64,000 nt of DNA from an uncultured Clostridia bacterium (GCA_944384905.1 CALWVE010000033.1:31697-95696), one strand, 5' to 3'; numbered from the stretch's first letter, positions 25,958 through 36,384 are shown. The notes: generated by a model from the sequence alone, not told the origin. Program-made: numbers and translations.

Positions 25958-28027
25958 TTACGATTCCGCATAATAAACGGAACGAATAAATTCAACCAAT
26001 TCAGGGTTTTGGGTTCCGGAGAAGTTAATTTCTACACGCACACCAAGCTCATCGGTATCCACGGAATCATCCAGCAAACCGATCCAATCCGAATCCGCAA
26101 TGGACTGCGGCAAGGCAGATTCGAGGTAGATTGTACCCATGGCAGTAGGCGTGTAATTTTCCATATCGATCGGAGTGAGTTCCTTCAGCAGGGCAACCAA
26201 TTCGCTTTTCTGCTGCGGCGTCAGATCGTTCCAGAAAATAAACATATTTTCGCTTTTGTAAATATCGCCGTACTTGCTCTCGAGTTCCTCATACTTTTTG
26301 TCGTATGCGTCTCCGGTGAGTTTTTCCAGCTCGGCTACTTCTTCTGCATGTACGTACGTATTGTAATCGATTTCCAGCGATTTGATCTGATTTAGCAGAT
26401 CGGAATAGCCAAACGTATCTTCACCGACATAAGGAACTTCATTCAGACGCTGTTCAAACGCCTTAACCTCGTCATCGCGATTCTGTTTATACAGCGAGAT
26501 CAGCCGATACTGACGTACAACCTTACTGCCGTCTTCCAGATAATACGTGAACTGAATCCGGTGTCCAAAGGAGAAGCTATCAGAAAGCGGATTAAGTGAA
26601 CCCGATACCATGCGGGTCAGGTCTTTCTGCAGCTGAATAACCTTTTCGATGTTTTCTTCTCCGGTATAGCATTCATTCAGATCGGCCAAACGTCTGCCGT
26701 CTTCATCAACCAGCGAATATTCCAAATCCCGCGGCGCTAATTCCGTATTGACATCTGCCGCGCCATTATAGGCATATTCTGTTGCAACCATGGAGCCCAT
26801 ATTCGAAACGGTACAGTATTTCACGTCCGAAGCTTTCGGAGCGGTATAGCCGTATCCGAACAAGCCGAAACAGGAAATAAAATAGAACGCGAAGAACGCA
26901 GCGACGAACACGCCGTATGTGATTGTTCCGCGGGCAAAATGACGCAGACCGCGCGAATACAGCGCTTCCACAACGGTGTTGGCAGCCAGAGCGCCCAGCA
27001 AAGCAAACAGGATAAAGACCAGATCCGACTGATAGATCAGAGCGGCGATATACCCCAGACCGAATGCACTGGAAGCGGAAACCAGGAACTTCATGCCTTC
27101 TTTCAGCGGCGAGAACGAATAGGTGCTCTCGGCATATTCGCTCTTGCGGCGCTTATACAGCAGCAGAGAAGCGACAATCAGCAAAACGGTGAGGAAAATC
27201 CACCAGATTGTAAAGGAAAGCGGAACACGTGATTGCAAAGCTGTAATCGAATTCGCTTGCTCTAATGTCCAATAGCTTTGCAGCAAATAAGCGGCAAACG
27301 GCGAAAACGCCGTAATCACAGTAACGTCGGCCGAGAAAAGATAACCCGGTACAACGGCTTCCAGAAAAGCCTGCATCAAAAGGAGCAAAACGGGATAGGC
27401 CACCGAAAGGATAGAAGCCGAAACCACGGCGTCCATCATCGTTCCGCTTGCCACACACATGAACATGACAAAGGCAAAGCACGAAACCATGCCAAGCAGC
27501 AGATAAAACAGCTGCGTAAATACAAAGGAGAACATCATCCCCCAGTAAGCGCCGGTGTTTCCCGCAATCAGCGCAGTCATCAGCGTGCAGACCACCACGG
27601 GAACCGCCAGCAGGGTAAGCCCCGACAAAAAGTTGGCCGCCAAAAACGGTACACGGCGCACCGGCAACGCATGGAACGTATCGACGCTGCGCTTTCTGTG
27701 CATAAAACCAAACAGGCCCATGCCAAACACCGCAGAGAAAATGATAGCAAGCGGCTTAAGAACAAAGGTAAACAGAAGTACCAGAACCGACTGATAAGCG
27801 GATGTGATATACAAACGCGTCTCTTCGGAAAGCTGACTGAGGAATACCTGTGTTTCACTGTTGATATTCAGACGGATCGCGCTGGAGATCAGCATAAACA
27901 GAACCGGAAGGAACAAAAGCATCAATCCGGCATACAGGAAAAACGGGCCTCGGCATTTACGCAGCCCATAGCGCCAGGTTGCACCAAACAGGCGGGGAGG
28001 TTTATTTGAGGATGTTTTCAAGGTCAT
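25958..28027 (-). CDS. ABC transporter permease with large extracytoplasmic domain
   Basis: 689 residues from the ATG at 28025-28027 with GGAGG upstream. About ten membrane segments fill residues 20-420 (ABC-2/YtrC-like layout: one near 33-55, a pair around 85-130, then a run to 300 and three more to 410), followed by a soluble tail of about 270 residues rich in Glu, Lys and Tyr. The start lies inside the 3' end of the ATPase gene (26-base overlap), so coupling is expected. In the GntR-ATPase-permease order this matches Bacillus ytr-type cassettes linked to cell-wall stress. Cargo unknown. Confidence 0.82.
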   Translation of the reverse strand: MTLKTSSNKPPRLFGATWRYGLRKCRGPFFLYAGLMLLFLPVLFMLISSAIRLNINSETQVFLSQLSEETRLYITSAYQSVLVLLFTFVLKPLAIIFSAVFGMGLFGFMHRKRSVDTFHALPVRRVPFLAANFLSGLTLLAVPVVVCTLMTALIAGNTGAYWGMMFSFVFTQLFYLLLGMVSCFAFVMFMCVASGTMMDAVVSASILSVAYPVLLLLMQAFLEAVVPGYLFSADVTVITAFSPFAAYLLQSYWTLEQANSITALQSRVPLSFTIWWIFLTVLLIVASLLLYKRRKSEYAESTYSFSPLKEGMKFLVSASSAFGLGYIAALIYQSDLVFILFALLGALAANTVVEALYSRGLRHFARGTITYGVFVAAFFAFYFISCFGLFGYGYTAPKASDVKYCTVSNMGSMVATEYAYNGAADVNTELAPRDLEYSLVDEDGRRLADLNECYTGEENIEKVIQLQKDLTRMVSGSLNPLSDSFSFGHRIQFTYYLEDGSKVVRQYRLISLYKQNRDDEVKAFEQRLNEVPYVGEDTFGYSDLLNQIKSLEIDYNTYVHAEEVAELEKLTGDAYDKKYEELESKYGDIYKSENMFIFWNDLTPQQKSELVALLKELTPIDMENYTPTAMGTIYLESALPQSIADSDWIGLLDDSVDTDELGVRVEINFSGTQNPELVEFIRSVYYAES

Positions 28028-28904
28028 AACCGGCCGCCTCCATTTCATTGATAAAGACTTCTTCCAGCGAAAGCGGAAGCGTTTCGAAGAAGATCGGGTG
28101 TAAACTTTCGAACACGCGGTTGATTTCGCGCTCTTCCCCGCGCACCACCAGATTCAGCAAAGAGCCCTTGGCTTCCCAAGTGACAATATCCAGCTGCTGT
28201 TTGAGCTGTTCGATCTCGGGCATGGGCCGGAAAGCCGCCTGGATTTTATGAATGCCCAATTTGATGGAATCGAGGTCTTTTTCCAGCACAATCCCGCCGC
28301 GGTGGAGCATACCGATATAATCGCAAAAATCCTCCAGCTCGCGCAGGTTGTGCGACGCGATTACCACGCTCATGTTCCGCTCGGCTACTTCGCCCGAAAC
28401 GATACGCTTGAGCAGCTGACGCATGACAGGATCAAGTCCGTCGAAAATTTCGTCCATAATCAGATAATCCGGGCAGCAGGAAACCGCGCAGATGAGCGCG
28501 CACTGGCGCTGCATACCTTTGCTCATTTCCGAAAGGCGCTGTTTTTTGCCTACCGGGAAAATGCGGCTCAGGTATTCGAACTTTTCTTTGCTCCAGCGTC
28601 GGTAGAACCGCGCATAAAACGCCGCCAGGTCCTGCAAAGTCTGGCCGGACTGGAAATAAGGATAATCCGACAAAAAGAAAATTTTCTCTTTAACCGACGG
28701 ATTTTCATACGGCGACTCGCCGTCTACGGTCAGGATTCCTCCGTCGCCTTCATACACGCCCACAATGGAACGCAAAAGCGTAGATTTACCGGCACCGTTG
28801 GAGCCAACCAATCCCACAATGACACCCGGTTCCACTTTAAGCGAAATATGATCGAGCGCACAATATGTTCCAAATTTTTTTGTAAATTCACGAATTTCGA
28901 TCAT
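28002..28904 (-). CDS. ABC transporter ATP-binding protein, YtrB-like
   Basis: 300 residues. Walker A is VGSNGAGKSTLL near residue 35, the Q-loop region DYPYFQSGQT follows, the signature is degenerate (RLSEMSKGMQRQ), Walker B is YLIMDEIFDGLDP, and the switch His is VIASHNLRELED. A C-terminal extension of about 80 residues is typical of the YhcH/YtrB type. GGAGG precedes the ATG, which overlaps the stop of the GntR gene (ATGA). Confidence 0.92.
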   Translation of the reverse strand: MIEIREFTKKFGTYCALDHISLKVEPGVIVGLVGSNGAGKSTLLRSIVGVYEGDGGILTVDGESPYENPSVKEKIFFLSDYPYFQSGQTLQDLAAFYARFYRRWSKEKFEYLSRIFPVGKKQRLSEMSKGMQRQCALICAVSCCPDYLIMDEIFDGLDPVMRQLLKRIVSGEVAERNMSVVIASHNLRELEDFCDYIGMLHRGGIVLEKDLDSIKLGIHKIQAAFRPMPEIEQLKQQLDIVTWEAKGSLLNLVVRGEEREINRVFESLHPIFFETLPLSLEEVFINEMEAAGYDLENILK

Positions 28905-29281
28905 ACGGCCTCCACCCCTCTCTCGTGAATGTATTGTTCGCAGATTTGCTGAAGGGTTTCGGCTGCAAATCCGCAGTCTAATGCGAAGCCAATGGCTTCG
29001 TGCAGCTTTTCGCGGGCCAACGCCTGCTGTTGTTCCACGGCTTGTGTTTCGCCTGCGATAAACGATCCTTTGCCGGGGACCGAATAGATCACGCCGTCTC
29101 GTTCCAGCATCTGGTACGCTTTCTGTACCGTATTGGGATTGATGCCCAATTCCACAGCCAGGGAACGAACAGCCGGCAATTTTTCATCTTTCTCAAGCGC
29201 ACCGGCTGCCGCCATTTTCGTTACCGAACGATACAGCTGTTCGTATATGGGCAAGCCGCTTTTATAATCCAGATAAAACAC
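28901..29281 (-). CDS. GntR family regulator, YtrA subfamily, of the ABC cassette
   Basis: 126 residues from a GTG start at 29279-29281 with AAAGGAG upstream; the longer frame would run through the operator. Winged helix LPIYEQLYRSVTKMAAAGALEKDEKLPAVRSLAVELGINPNTVQKAYQML with wing GVIYSVPGKGSF, then a short helical dimerisation tail. It should repress the regulator-ATPase-permease operon. A paralogue of the GntR at 16.3 kb, with exactly the same length. Confidence 0.92.
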   Translation of the reverse strand: MFYLDYKSGLPIYEQLYRSVTKMAAAGALEKDEKLPAVRSLAVELGINPNTVQKAYQMLERDGVIYSVPGKGSFIAGETQAVEQQQALAREKLHEAIGFALDCGFAAETLQQICEQYIHERGVEAV

Positions 29282-29331
29282 CGCCGCAATCTCCTTTCTC
29301 AAAATGTACTCCGTGTGTACCAAACGAGTGA

Positions 29332-29388
29332 ACTGTCCTATTGCGCTTAGTACAGTCATACTCTACCATACCTGTTTCTTCCTGTCAA
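29332..29388 (-). promoter_or_regulatory. Promoter and operator of the GntR-ABC operon
   Basis: Minus-strand TTGACA (29383-29388), 17-base spacer, TAGAGT (29360-29365). Immediately downstream ACTGTCCTA (29332-29340) and TAGTACAGT (29348-29356) form a near-perfect inverted repeat around 7 bases, a likely GntR operator. Confidence 0.75.
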
Positions 29389-29422
29389 GGCATTCTGCAA
29401 ATTTTCATTTCTTTTTTGCATA

Positions 29423-29457
29423 CAAAAATCCCGGCCGCTTGCATTGCGACCGGGAAA
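29423..29457 (-). terminator. Terminator of the P-type ATPase gene
   Basis: Minus strand: CCCGGTCGC pairs with GCGGCCGGG around AATGCAA, followed by ATTTTTGT, about 20 bases after the stop codon. Confidence 0.75.
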
Positions 29458-29474
29458 CTGATACAATAGGTCAA

Positions 29475-32099
29475 TCACTTTTTTCGAGATGAAGAAGAAA
29501 ACAGGGCTTTTTCCAATTCGCAAACCACAAGCGGCAGCACGGAAAGCGCACAAACGATTCCCCACTGCGGAAGGGTTAGAACCGCGGTATGGAAAATACC
29601 GGCCAATGCCGGAACGGCAATCACGACGATTTGCAGCAGTGCGCAGAACGCACACGCCGCCACCAAAGCTCGATTGGAAAACAGTCCGATTGAAAAAACA
29701 GAGCTTTTGCTGCGCATATTAAAGGTATGCACAAGCTGAGAAAAACTTAAAACGGCAAAAGCCATCGTCGAGCCGATTTGAGGAGACGCAGGCGAAACAT
29801 CAAAGAACACACGGCCGATGGAATAGGCCAGCAGCGCCAGTGCGCCGATCAGGCAGCCTTCAACTGCAATGGCAAATCCCGCGCCGCCGGAAAAAACACT
29901 GCGGCTGTCTTTGACAGGCGGCTGTTCCATCACATCGCCGGCAATCGGTTCCACACCCAGCGCCAGCGCGGGGAATGAATCCGTAACCAGATTCACCCAC
30001 AAAAGCTGAATCGCCGAAAGCGGTGCCGGGATTCCCAGCAGATACGCCGTAAAAACAAGCAAAATTTCGCCGATGTTACACGAAAGCAGAAAATGAATCG
30101 TTCGGCAGATGTTGCGGTAAACGCCGCGGCCTTCCCGTACAGCGGAAACAATCGTGGCAAAATTATCGTCGGTAAGCACCATATCCGCCGCCGATTTGGC
30201 CACTTCCGTTCCCCCGAGCCCCATGGCGCAGCCGATATCCGCGGCCTTGAGCGCCGGGGCATCGTTCACCCCGTCGCCGGTCATAGCCACGACGTGCCCT
30301 TGCGCCCGGAACGCTTTCACCAAGCGAACTTTATGCTCGGGAGAAACGCGGGCAAAAACGCGGCAGGACTGCACACAACTTTCCAGCTGCTGGGGCGTCA
30401 TGGAATCGATCATCGCGCCTGTGGTGACATTGCCTGTCGTATCGATACCGACCTGACGGGCAATCGCCGCGGCTGTTGCGCCGTTATCGCCGGTAATCAT
30501 AACCGGCCGAATCCCCGCCCGCAGGCATTGTGCTACGGCCTTTTTCACTTCACGGCGCGGCGGATCTTCCATGGCGATCAAGCCGCAGAATAGCAAATCG
30601 CTCTCGGTCTCCCGGTCATCCCGGGGCACGGAAGCAACATCGCGGACGGCCACGGCCAGCACGCGCAGCGCCTCATTGGCCATGCCGCGGTTAAGAGACA
30701 GCAGCCGGTTTTTCAGCGCGGGCGTCAGCGCAACGGCGCGCCCGTTTTGCAAAACACGGTTACAATGTGCCAGAATAATTTCAGGCGCGCCTTTACAGAT
30801 AATCCGGTACGCTTTTCCATAGCGGACGGCTACCGTCATCCGTTTGCGCTCCGATGTAAAGGGAATTTCCCCCACCCGCGGGCAGCGAACCGCCAATTCC
30901 GAAAGATTTTCCCGGCAGGCCCGGACCAACGCCGTTTCGGTGGGATCGCCCATCGGTTTTCCATCGGGTGCGGCGGTGCAATTGGTACACAAAGCCGCCA
31001 GCGTCAGCAATTCATCGGCCACGTCGCTTTCGGGCTTCAATTCACCCGAAGCATCGGCTGTGCGCACAACCGTCATGCGGTTTTGTGTGAGCGTTCCGGT
31101 TTTATCGGAACAAATCACCGTTGTGCTTCCCAGCGTTTCCACCGCGGGTAGCCGACGGATAATGGCGCGTTTTTTAGCCATACGGCCCACGCCCAGCGCC
31201 AATACAATCGTAACGACCGCCGTCATGCCTTCCGGAATGGCGGCCACGGCCAGGCTGACGGAAATCAGCAGCATCTCAAGCGGCGCGCCCCGGCGAAGAA
31301 GTCCCATCACGAAAATCAGCGCACAGATAGCAAGCACGCCAATAGCAAGCAGTCTGCCGGTACGCGCCAGGCGCAGCTGCAGCGGCGTTTTGGGTGTTTC
31401 TTCTTCGGCCAGCATCGCGGCAACCTGCCCCACCGCCGTATCCATGCCCGTAGCCACCGCAATTCCCGCGCCATGCCCGGCCACCACACTGGTGGACGCA
31501 TATGCCATGGTGTGCCGTTCGGCCAAAGGGGCCTGCGGCGTGCAGACCGCGTCCGCCTGTTTGAGCGTCGGCTCCGATTCTCCGGTCAGCGAAGATTCTT
31601 CGGTTTTGCATTCCAGTGTTTCAACCAGCCGCAAATCGGCCGGAACAATATCGCCGTCTTCAAGCAGAACCAGATCTCCGGGCACCACTTCGGTACAGTC
31701 GATCGTCTGGCGGCGGCCGTCGCGCACCACCGTGGCGTGCGGAGAAGAAAGCTTGCGCAGCGCTTCAATCGCGTGTTCTGCGCGGCTTTCCTGAATAAAA
31801 CCAATCACCGCATTGGCGAAAACAATCAATAGGATAATCAGCGCATCAACCGAGCCGTTTTCACCGCTGATGCGTGCGGCCACCCACGAAACGGCCGCCG
31901 AAACCAGCAAAATCATCACCATCACATCGGAAAACTGCGCGAGAAATTTTCGGATGGGTCCGCGTGTTTTGGCGCGGCGTATTTCGTTTTTCCCGTATTC
32001 CCTTCGCCGCGCGGCGGCTTCCCGCGCAGAAAGCCCCTGTTTACTATCCGTTTTCATGGCCTGGGCCGTATCCCGGGCCGACATCGCATGATAATCCAT
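29475..32099 (-). CDS. P-type cation (calcium-type) ATPase
   Basis: 874 residues, type II P-ATPase. The phosphorylation site is [13 protein letters not shown] near residue 325, the actuator loop is [10 protein letters not shown], the hinge is [18 protein letters not shown], and helix M4 carries AAIPEGM, the cation-site PEG(L/M) of calcium pumps. N-terminal cation ATPase domain (REYGKNEI) and C-terminal domain with helices M5-M10 are complete. It most resembles PMCA/SERCA-type bacterial calcium pumps; other divalent cations are possible. Monocistronic; transcription diverges from the PAP2 gene. Confidence 0.92.
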   Translation of the reverse strand: MDYHAMSARDTAQAMKTDSKQGLSAREAAARRREYGKNEIRRAKTRGPIRKFLAQFSDVMVMILLVSAAVSWVAARISGENGSVDALIILLIVFANAVIGFIQESRAEHAIEALRKLSSPHATVVRDGRRQTIDCTEVVPGDLVLLEDGDIVPADLRLVETLECKTEESSLTGESEPTLKQADAVCTPQAPLAERHTMAYASTSVVAGHGAGIAVATGMDTAVGQVAAMLAEEETPKTPLQLRLARTGRLLAIGVLAICALIFVMGLLRRGAPLEMLLISVSLAVAAIPEGMTAVVTIVLALGVGRMAKKRAIIRRLPAVETLGSTTVICSDKTGTLTQNRMTVVRTADASGELKPESDVADELLTLAALCTNCTAAPDGKPMGDPTETALVRACRENLSELAVRCPRVGEIPFTSERKRMTVAVRYGKAYRIICKGAPEIILAHCNRVLQNGRAVALTPALKNRLLSLNRGMANEALRVLAVAVRDVASVPRDDRETESDLLFCGLIAMEDPPRREVKKAVAQCLRAGIRPVMITGDNGATAAAIARQVGIDTTGNVTTGAMIDSMTPQQLESCVQSCRVFARVSPEHKVRLVKAFRAQGHVVAMTGDGVNDAPALKAADIGCAMGLGGTEVAKSAADMVLTDDNFATIVSAVREGRGVYRNICRTIHFLLSCNIGEILLVFTAYLLGIPAPLSAIQLLWVNLVTDSFPALALGVEPIAGDVMEQPPVKDSRSVFSGGAGFAIAVEGCLIGALALLAYSIGRVFFDVSPASPQIGSTMAFAVLSFSQLVHTFNMRSKSSVFSIGLFSNRALVAACAFCALLQIVVIAVPALAGIFHTAVLTLPQWGIVCALSVLPLVVCELEKALFSSSSRKK

Positions 32100-32217
32100 A
32101 AAAAGCCCCCCTGCCTCATGAAACTTCCTGCTGTGCAGGACAGCAAAGCCATACAGAAAACTTATATGGCAGACAGGTAGGGTTTATGACGCACCAAAAC
32201 AGAAAGGAGCCCTGACG

Positions 32218-32730
32218 ATGGAGCTTTTACTTTTTATTCAAGAACACCTGCGAACGGCAATCGGAGATTTTTTCTTTCCGCTGGTTACGCATCTCGGCGA
32301 CGCCGGCGTCGTTTGGATTGCGCTGGGGCTTTCCTTGCTGATTCCTAAAAAAACACGACGCTGCAGCTTGGCCGTTCTGATTTCACTGGCTATCACGTTT
32401 ATCGTTGGAAATGTGGTGATGAAAAATCTGATCGCGCGTCCGCGTCCGTTTATCGTTTATCCGGATATCGAATTGCTGATCGCCCCGCCGAGCGGATTTT
32501 CCTTTCCCTCGGGACATAGTTCTTCTTCCTTTGCGGCGGCGACCACCTTATTTTGCTTTTATAAAAAGCCCGGCATCGCCGCGCTGGTTTTGGCGGCACT
32601 CATTGCCTTTTCCCGGATGTACCTGTTTGTTCATTATCCAACCGACGTATTGGCCGGTTCCATGCTGGGAATTTTCCTGGCGCTGGCCGTGTGCTGTATC
32701 CTGCACAAAGCAGACAAACAAACCGTTTAA
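32218..32730 (+). CDS. PAP2 family membrane phosphatase
   Basis: 170 residues with five to six membrane helices. The three phosphatase motifs are KNLIARPRPF near residue 65, PSGHSSSSF near 98, and SRMYLFVHYPTDVLAG near 130, with the catalytic His residues retained. Likely acts on undecaprenyl pyrophosphate (BacA-independent UppP role) or other lipid phosphates. AGAAAGGAG precedes the ATG. Its last four bases overlap the end of the convergent AraC gene. Confidence 0.92.
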   Translation: MELLLFIQEHLRTAIGDFFFPLVTHLGDAGVVWIALGLSLLIPKKTRRCSLAVLISLAITFIVGNVVMKNLIARPRPFIVYPDIELLIAPPSGFSFPSGHSSSSFAAATTLFCFYKKPGIAALVLAALIAFSRMYLFVHYPTDVLAGSMLGIFLALAVCCILHKADKQTV

Positions 32731-33572
32731 TGCCCGAAACGTTTCTGATATTGCCCCGGCGAAAGCCCAACATGCTTTTTAAAGCACCGGATAAAATTAG
32801 CGTAATCCCCAAAACCCGCTGTTTCACAAGCGGTTTGTACGCTTTCTCCCTGTAGCAGGCAGGATTGCGCAACGGCGATTCGTTTGAGCAGCAAATAGCG
32901 GTAGACCGTACCGCCTGTTTCGGCCTTAAATCGCCTGCAAAGATGGTGTTTGTTCACCATAAAAGTTTCGGAAAGCGCATCTAAGCTGAACGGTTCAGAA
33001 AGGTGCGCCTGTAGATAATCCATCACATCACCAGAAAATCCGTCCTGTCGTATTTCGAGCGGCTGTGTATTCTGTACCGGTTCCAGCTCGCAAAGAAGCA
33101 AGACCAAATAAGCGTGCGCCTTGATGCGGCCCTGAATGCTGCCGTCTAATAAAGCCTGCTGCATAGCCTCAAATCGAGCCCGAATGGAATCGAAAGCCGC
33201 AGACTCCAGATGAATGATCGGAGAACGGTCGGCCTGTTCCAGAAATCGGGAAAGCAGAAGGCTCTTTTCCTCTTCACAGCCTGTTCCAAATCCATACAGA
33301 AGCTGCGGATCAAAATGAATGACAAAACGCCGGTAAACTTCTCCGGAAGGATTGATCGATTTATGCACCTGCCGGTTATTTAACAGCACCAGATCGCCGG
33401 CTTTGAGCTGCCAGCGCTTGTTTTCAATCAAAAAAACCACATTGCCGCTGAGCAGAAAATAAATTTCAAACGTGTTATGAAGATGAAAGTCCGGTTCAAC
33501 CGTCTGTGTGGACACGGTACAACCGCAAGAAAGCGGATCACTTTGCAGACCGTAACGGTAACCTGTTTCCAT
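32727..33572 (-). CDS. AraC family regulator, cupin-linked
   Basis: 281 residues from the ATG at 33570-33572 (GGAGGAG upstream). N-terminal cupin sensor: FHLHNTFEIYFLLSG ... LKAGDLVLLNNRQVHKS; C-terminal double helix-turn-helix: FSLDALSETFMVNKHHLCRRFKAETG and QTACETAGFGDYANFIRCFKKHVGLSPGQY. It diverges from the DUF2264 gene 117 bases away, which it probably activates in response to a sugar. The -10 TATAAT at 33649-33654 of that gene lacks a good -35, as expected for an activated promoter. Confidence 0.88.
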   Translation of the reverse strand: METGYRYGLQSDPLSCGCTVSTQTVEPDFHLHNTFEIYFLLSGNVVFLIENKRWQLKAGDLVLLNNRQVHKSINPSGEVYRRFVIHFDPQLLYGFGTGCEEEKSLLLSRFLEQADRSPIIHLESAAFDSIRARFEAMQQALLDGSIQGRIKAHAYLVLLLCELEPVQNTQPLEIRQDGFSGDVMDYLQAHLSEPFSLDALSETFMVNKHHLCRRFKAETGGTVYRYLLLKRIAVAQSCLLQGESVQTACETAGFGDYANFIRCFKKHVGLSPGQYQKRFGH

Positions 33573-33688
33573 AGTAGCGCTCCTCCAGAAAATCAATATG
33601 TGCAATAAAAAGGCCAATATAAGCCAAGAATCCGCATTTATTATAGACTATAATAGCAGCAAAGAAAAGATTTTGGGAGGCAAAATCC

Positions 33689-34831
33689 ATGAATACAACC
33701 AGAAAATATTGGCTTGATACCATGCTGAAGATTGTCACACCCGTGCTGGACGCTCTTTCCAGAGATTGTCTGCGTAAGGAAATGCCGATCGAAAGCAAAT
33801 CCCCTCGCGATGACCGTGAAAACTATACGTATCTGGAAGCTTTCGGCCGTGTGGTCGTCGGTATGGCTCCGTGGCTGGGCTGCAAGAGCCTGACCGGCGA
33901 AGAAGAAGAGCTTCGTCAGAAATATGCCGCTCTGGTGCGCAAGTGCATCGAAGTCGGCGTAGATCCTAACGCCAACGACAAACTGAACTTCTCCTATGGT
34001 TTCCAACCCATTGTAGACGCCGCCTTTTTGGCACAGGGCATTCTGCGTGCCCCGGACGAACTGTGGGCTCCGCTGAGCGACGTTACTAAAGAACGCCTGC
34101 TTAACGCTATGCGTGAAACGCGTACCCGCAAGCCCGGCCAGAACAACTGGCTGCTGTTCTCCGCCATGATCGAATGCTTGCTGCATTACGCCGGCGCACC
34201 GGACTGGGATCCCATGCGTATTGACTACGCCCTGCTTAAGCACGCCGAATGGTACAAGGGCGACGGCTGGTACGGCGACGGCAAAAATTTCCACTGGGAT
34301 TATTACAACAGCTTCGTTATTCAGCCGATGCTGTTGGATGTACTGGCCGAAATTAAAGACGAATATGCCGAATGGGGCAAAATGGAAGATGAAGCCTGGG
34401 TTCGTGCTGCTCACTATGCTACGCATCAGGAGCATCTGATCTCGCCCGAAGGCACATATCCGCTGATCGGTCGTTCGCTGGCTTACCGCTTCGGTGCGTT
34501 CCATGATCTGGCTATGACCGCCTATCACCATCGTCTGGAAGAAGTACTGACGCCTGCTCAGGTTCGATGCGCGCTCACAGCCGTTATGAAACGTCTCATG
34601 GCGTTTGACAATATGTTTGACGAAAACGGCTGGCTGCAGGTTGGTGTATGCGGACATCAGCCGGGTATGGGTGAATTCTATATTTCCACCGGCAGCCTGT
34701 ATCTTTGCAGCGAAGTCTTCCTGCCCCTGGGTCTTGCTGAAAATGATCCTTTCTGGGCGGATGCAGATGCACCGTGGACCATGCAGCGCCTTTGGAACGG
34801 CGAAAACCTGGAATGCGAACACGCCATCTAA
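33689..34831 (+). CDS. DUF2264 protein, putative glycoside hydrolase
   Basis: 380 residues, DUF2264 (PF10022), an (alpha/alpha)-type barrel rich in Trp, Tyr and acidic residues: YTYLEAFGRVVVGMAPWL near 45, FSYGFQPIVDAAFLAQG near 100, KPGQNNWLLFSAMIE near 147, and YKGDGWYGDGKNFHWDYYNSFVIQPM near 188. As I recall, some relatives are classed as GH154 with beta-glucuronidase activity; this is not proven for this protein. No signal peptide, so it acts on imported oligosaccharides. AraC regulator divergent upstream. Confidence 0.8.
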   Translation: MNTTRKYWLDTMLKIVTPVLDALSRDCLRKEMPIESKSPRDDRENYTYLEAFGRVVVGMAPWLGCKSLTGEEEELRQKYAALVRKCIEVGVDPNANDKLNFSYGFQPIVDAAFLAQGILRAPDELWAPLSDVTKERLLNAMRETRTRKPGQNNWLLFSAMIECLLHYAGAPDWDPMRIDYALLKHAEWYKGDGWYGDGKNFHWDYYNSFVIQPMLLDVLAEIKDEYAEWGKMEDEAWVRAAHYATHQEHLISPEGTYPLIGRSLAYRFGAFHDLAMTAYHHRLEEVLTPAQVRCALTAVMKRLMAFDNMFDENGWLQVGVCGHQPGMGEFYISTGSLYLCSEVFLPLGLAENDPFWADADAPWTMQRLWNGENLECEHAI

Positions 34832-34842
34832 AAAGCAAGTAC

Positions 34843-34872
34843 AAAAACCGATGCTTCATGCATCGGTTTTTT
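34843..34872 (+). terminator. Terminator of the DUF2264 gene
   Basis: AAAAACCGATGC and GCATCGGTTTTTT around TTCAT, 12 bases after the stop. The stem is symmetrical with an A-run and a T-run. Confidence 0.85.
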
Positions 34873-34881
34873 GCTGGTTAC

Positions 34882-34918
34882 AGAAAAGAGGCCAACATGC
34901 AATGTTGGCCTCTTTTCT
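34882..34918 (-). terminator. Terminator of ispDF
   Basis: Perfect 17-base arms AGAAAAGAGGCCAACAT and ATGTTGGCCTCTTTTCT around 3 bases, directly after the ispF stop. It stands 10 bases from the preceding hairpin, one for each convergent gene. Confidence 0.85.
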
Positions 34919-34923
34919 ATAAA

Positions 34924-35397
34924 TTAAACCTTTTCCAACAGACACACGGCGTGCGCGGCAATTCCTTCGCCGCTGCCGGTAAATCCCAAACGTTCTTCCG
35001 TAGTCGCTTTTACGCTGACATCATCCATTTCAAGGTTGCACGCCGAAGCAATCCGTTTACGCATGGAGCTGACATACGGCTTTAAGCGCGGCGCCTGCGC
35101 GATCACCGTCGCGTCAATATTTTCAACCCGGTATCCTTTGGCCGCGATAGCCTGCACAACTGTTTTTAATAAAATCCAGCTATCGGCGCCTTTATACTGC
35201 GGGTCGTTATCGGGGAACATGCCGCCGATATCGCCCATGGCCGCCGCCCCCAGCAAAGCATCACAAACAGCATGGAGCAGCACATCGGCATCGGAATGGC
35301 CCAACAAACCTTTTTCATACGGGATCTCCACCCCGCCCACAATCAATTTACGTCCTTCCACCAATCGGTGAACGTCATAGCCATGGCCAATTCTCAT
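34924..35397 (-). CDS. ispF: 2-C-methyl-D-erythritol 2,4-cyclodiphosphate synthase
   Basis: 157 residues from the ATG at 35395-35397 (AAGGAG upstream), which overlaps the ispD stop (ATGA). It closes the cyclodiphosphate ring in the MEP isoprenoid pathway. Zinc ligands Asp and His in [11 protein letters not shown], the third His in [13 protein letters not shown], the flexible loop [12 protein letters not shown] and the C-terminal [20 protein letters not shown] are all present. Length is normal. Confidence 0.97.
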   Translation of the reverse strand: MRIGHGYDVHRLVEGRKLIVGGVEIPYEKGLLGHSDADVLLHAVCDALLGAAAMGDIGGMFPDNDPQYKGADSWILLKTVVQAIAAKGYRVENIDATVIAQAPRLKPYVSSMRKRIASACNLEMDDVSVKATTEERLGFTGSGEGIAAHAVCLLEKV

Positions 35398-36302
35398 TTT
35401 GTACACGCTCCTTCCCCATTTTCTTCGTTTCGGCCAGACAAAAGCGCCTGCGCCTGAATCAGGTCTTCGGGGGTTGTTATTTTCATATTTTCGTAGCCGC
35501 CGCGGCACAGATGAACGTTTCCGCCCGCGTATTCGATCAGCTGACAATCATCCGTAAAATCAAGTCCGGCCGCACGGCTTTTTTCCAGCGCCGCCCTATA
35601 CAAATTGGATTCAAACACCTGCGGCGTCTGCACCGCCCACAGTGCGGAACGATCGGGTGTGGCGGTAACAAATCCGTTTTCATCCGCCAATTTGCAGGTA
35701 TCCTTAACCGGTACGGCCAGCGTAGCGGCTCCCCAGCGAACCGCATCTTCACACACGTCATCGATTCGTTCGGGCGTAATCAGCGGACGCGCGCCGTCGT
35801 GAATCACATAATAATCGGTCTCACCGGCGGCCTCGATGCCGTTTATTACCGATTCCTGCCGTGTTTTTCCGCCGCACACCAGACAATACGGTTTATGACA
35901 ATACCGAACCAGAAGCGGTATAAACGATTCGCGGTCTTCCTCGCGCGCCACGATCACGACGCGATCCAAACGCTTACAGGCGTCGAAAGCGCGCAGCGTA
36001 TGCGCCAGAACAGGTTCGCCCGCAAGCGGCAGCAGCAGTTTGGAAACCGACCCGCCCATACGGGTGGAATTCCCGGCCGCTACCAAAATAGCCGCAAATG
36101 TCGCCTGCCGTTTATCGGTTAGAGGCTCAAACGCCTCGCAAGCCGGATCGTCCGGCAAAATCCGCGTGCCTTCGTGCACACGATAATTCCGGCTGAAAAA
36201 CGGCCCTTTGCGTGAGCAGAACACATAACGCTCTAAATCACGCCGGTAATCAGTTGCGCGATCATCTGTTACGCAATACCGGCAGTGTTTGCAGTAAGTC
36301 AT
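35394..36302 (-). CDS. ispD: IspD cytidylyltransferase with N-terminal Cys-rich module
   Basis: 302 residues. From residue 69 it is a normal Isp[16 protein letters not shown] (CTP loop), [41 protein letters not shown] and [17 protein letters not shown], forming 4-diphosphocytidyl-2-C-methylerythritol. The first 65 residues are extra, with C4, C7, C10, C29 and C55 in a C-x2-C-x2-C ... C ... C-x2-F layout that suggests a small zinc- or metal-binding module. No start codon with a ribosome site is seen between the two parts, so the fusion looks real. Operon with ispF. Confidence 0.93.
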   Translation of the reverse strand: MTYCKHCRYCVTDDRATDYRRDLERYVFCSRKGPFFSRNYRVHEGTRILPDDPACEAFEPLTDKRQATFAAILVAAGNSTRMGGSVSKLLLPLAGEPVLAHTLRAFDACKRLDRVVIVAREEDRESFIPLLVRYCHKPYCLVCGGKTRQESVINGIEAAGETDYYVIHDGARPLITPERIDDVCEDAVRWGAATLAVPVKDTCKLADENGFVTATPDRSALWAVQTPQVFESNLYRAALEKSRAAGLDFTDDCQLIEYAGGNVHLCRGGYENMKITTPEDLIQAQALLSGRNEENGEGACTK

Positions 36303-36324
36303 CTTATCCCCACCTTATGTGGGT

Positions 36325-36353
36325 ATTGTACCGCATTTTAAGAGAAAAAACAA
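36325..36353 (-). promoter_or_regulatory. Promoter of ispDF
   Basis: Minus-strand TTGTTT (36348-36353), 17-base spacer, TACAAT (36325-36330). The -35 touches the end of the spo0A terminator, so the two genes are packed tightly. Confidence 0.7.
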
Positions 36354-36377
36354 GAACCGCCCGCGCAGGCGGTTCTT
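36352..36377 (-). terminator. Terminator of spo0A
   Basis: AAGAACCGCC and GGCGGTTCTT around 6 bases, followed on the minus strand by GTTTTTTC. Confidence 0.82.
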
Positions 36378-36384
36378 TTGCAAA

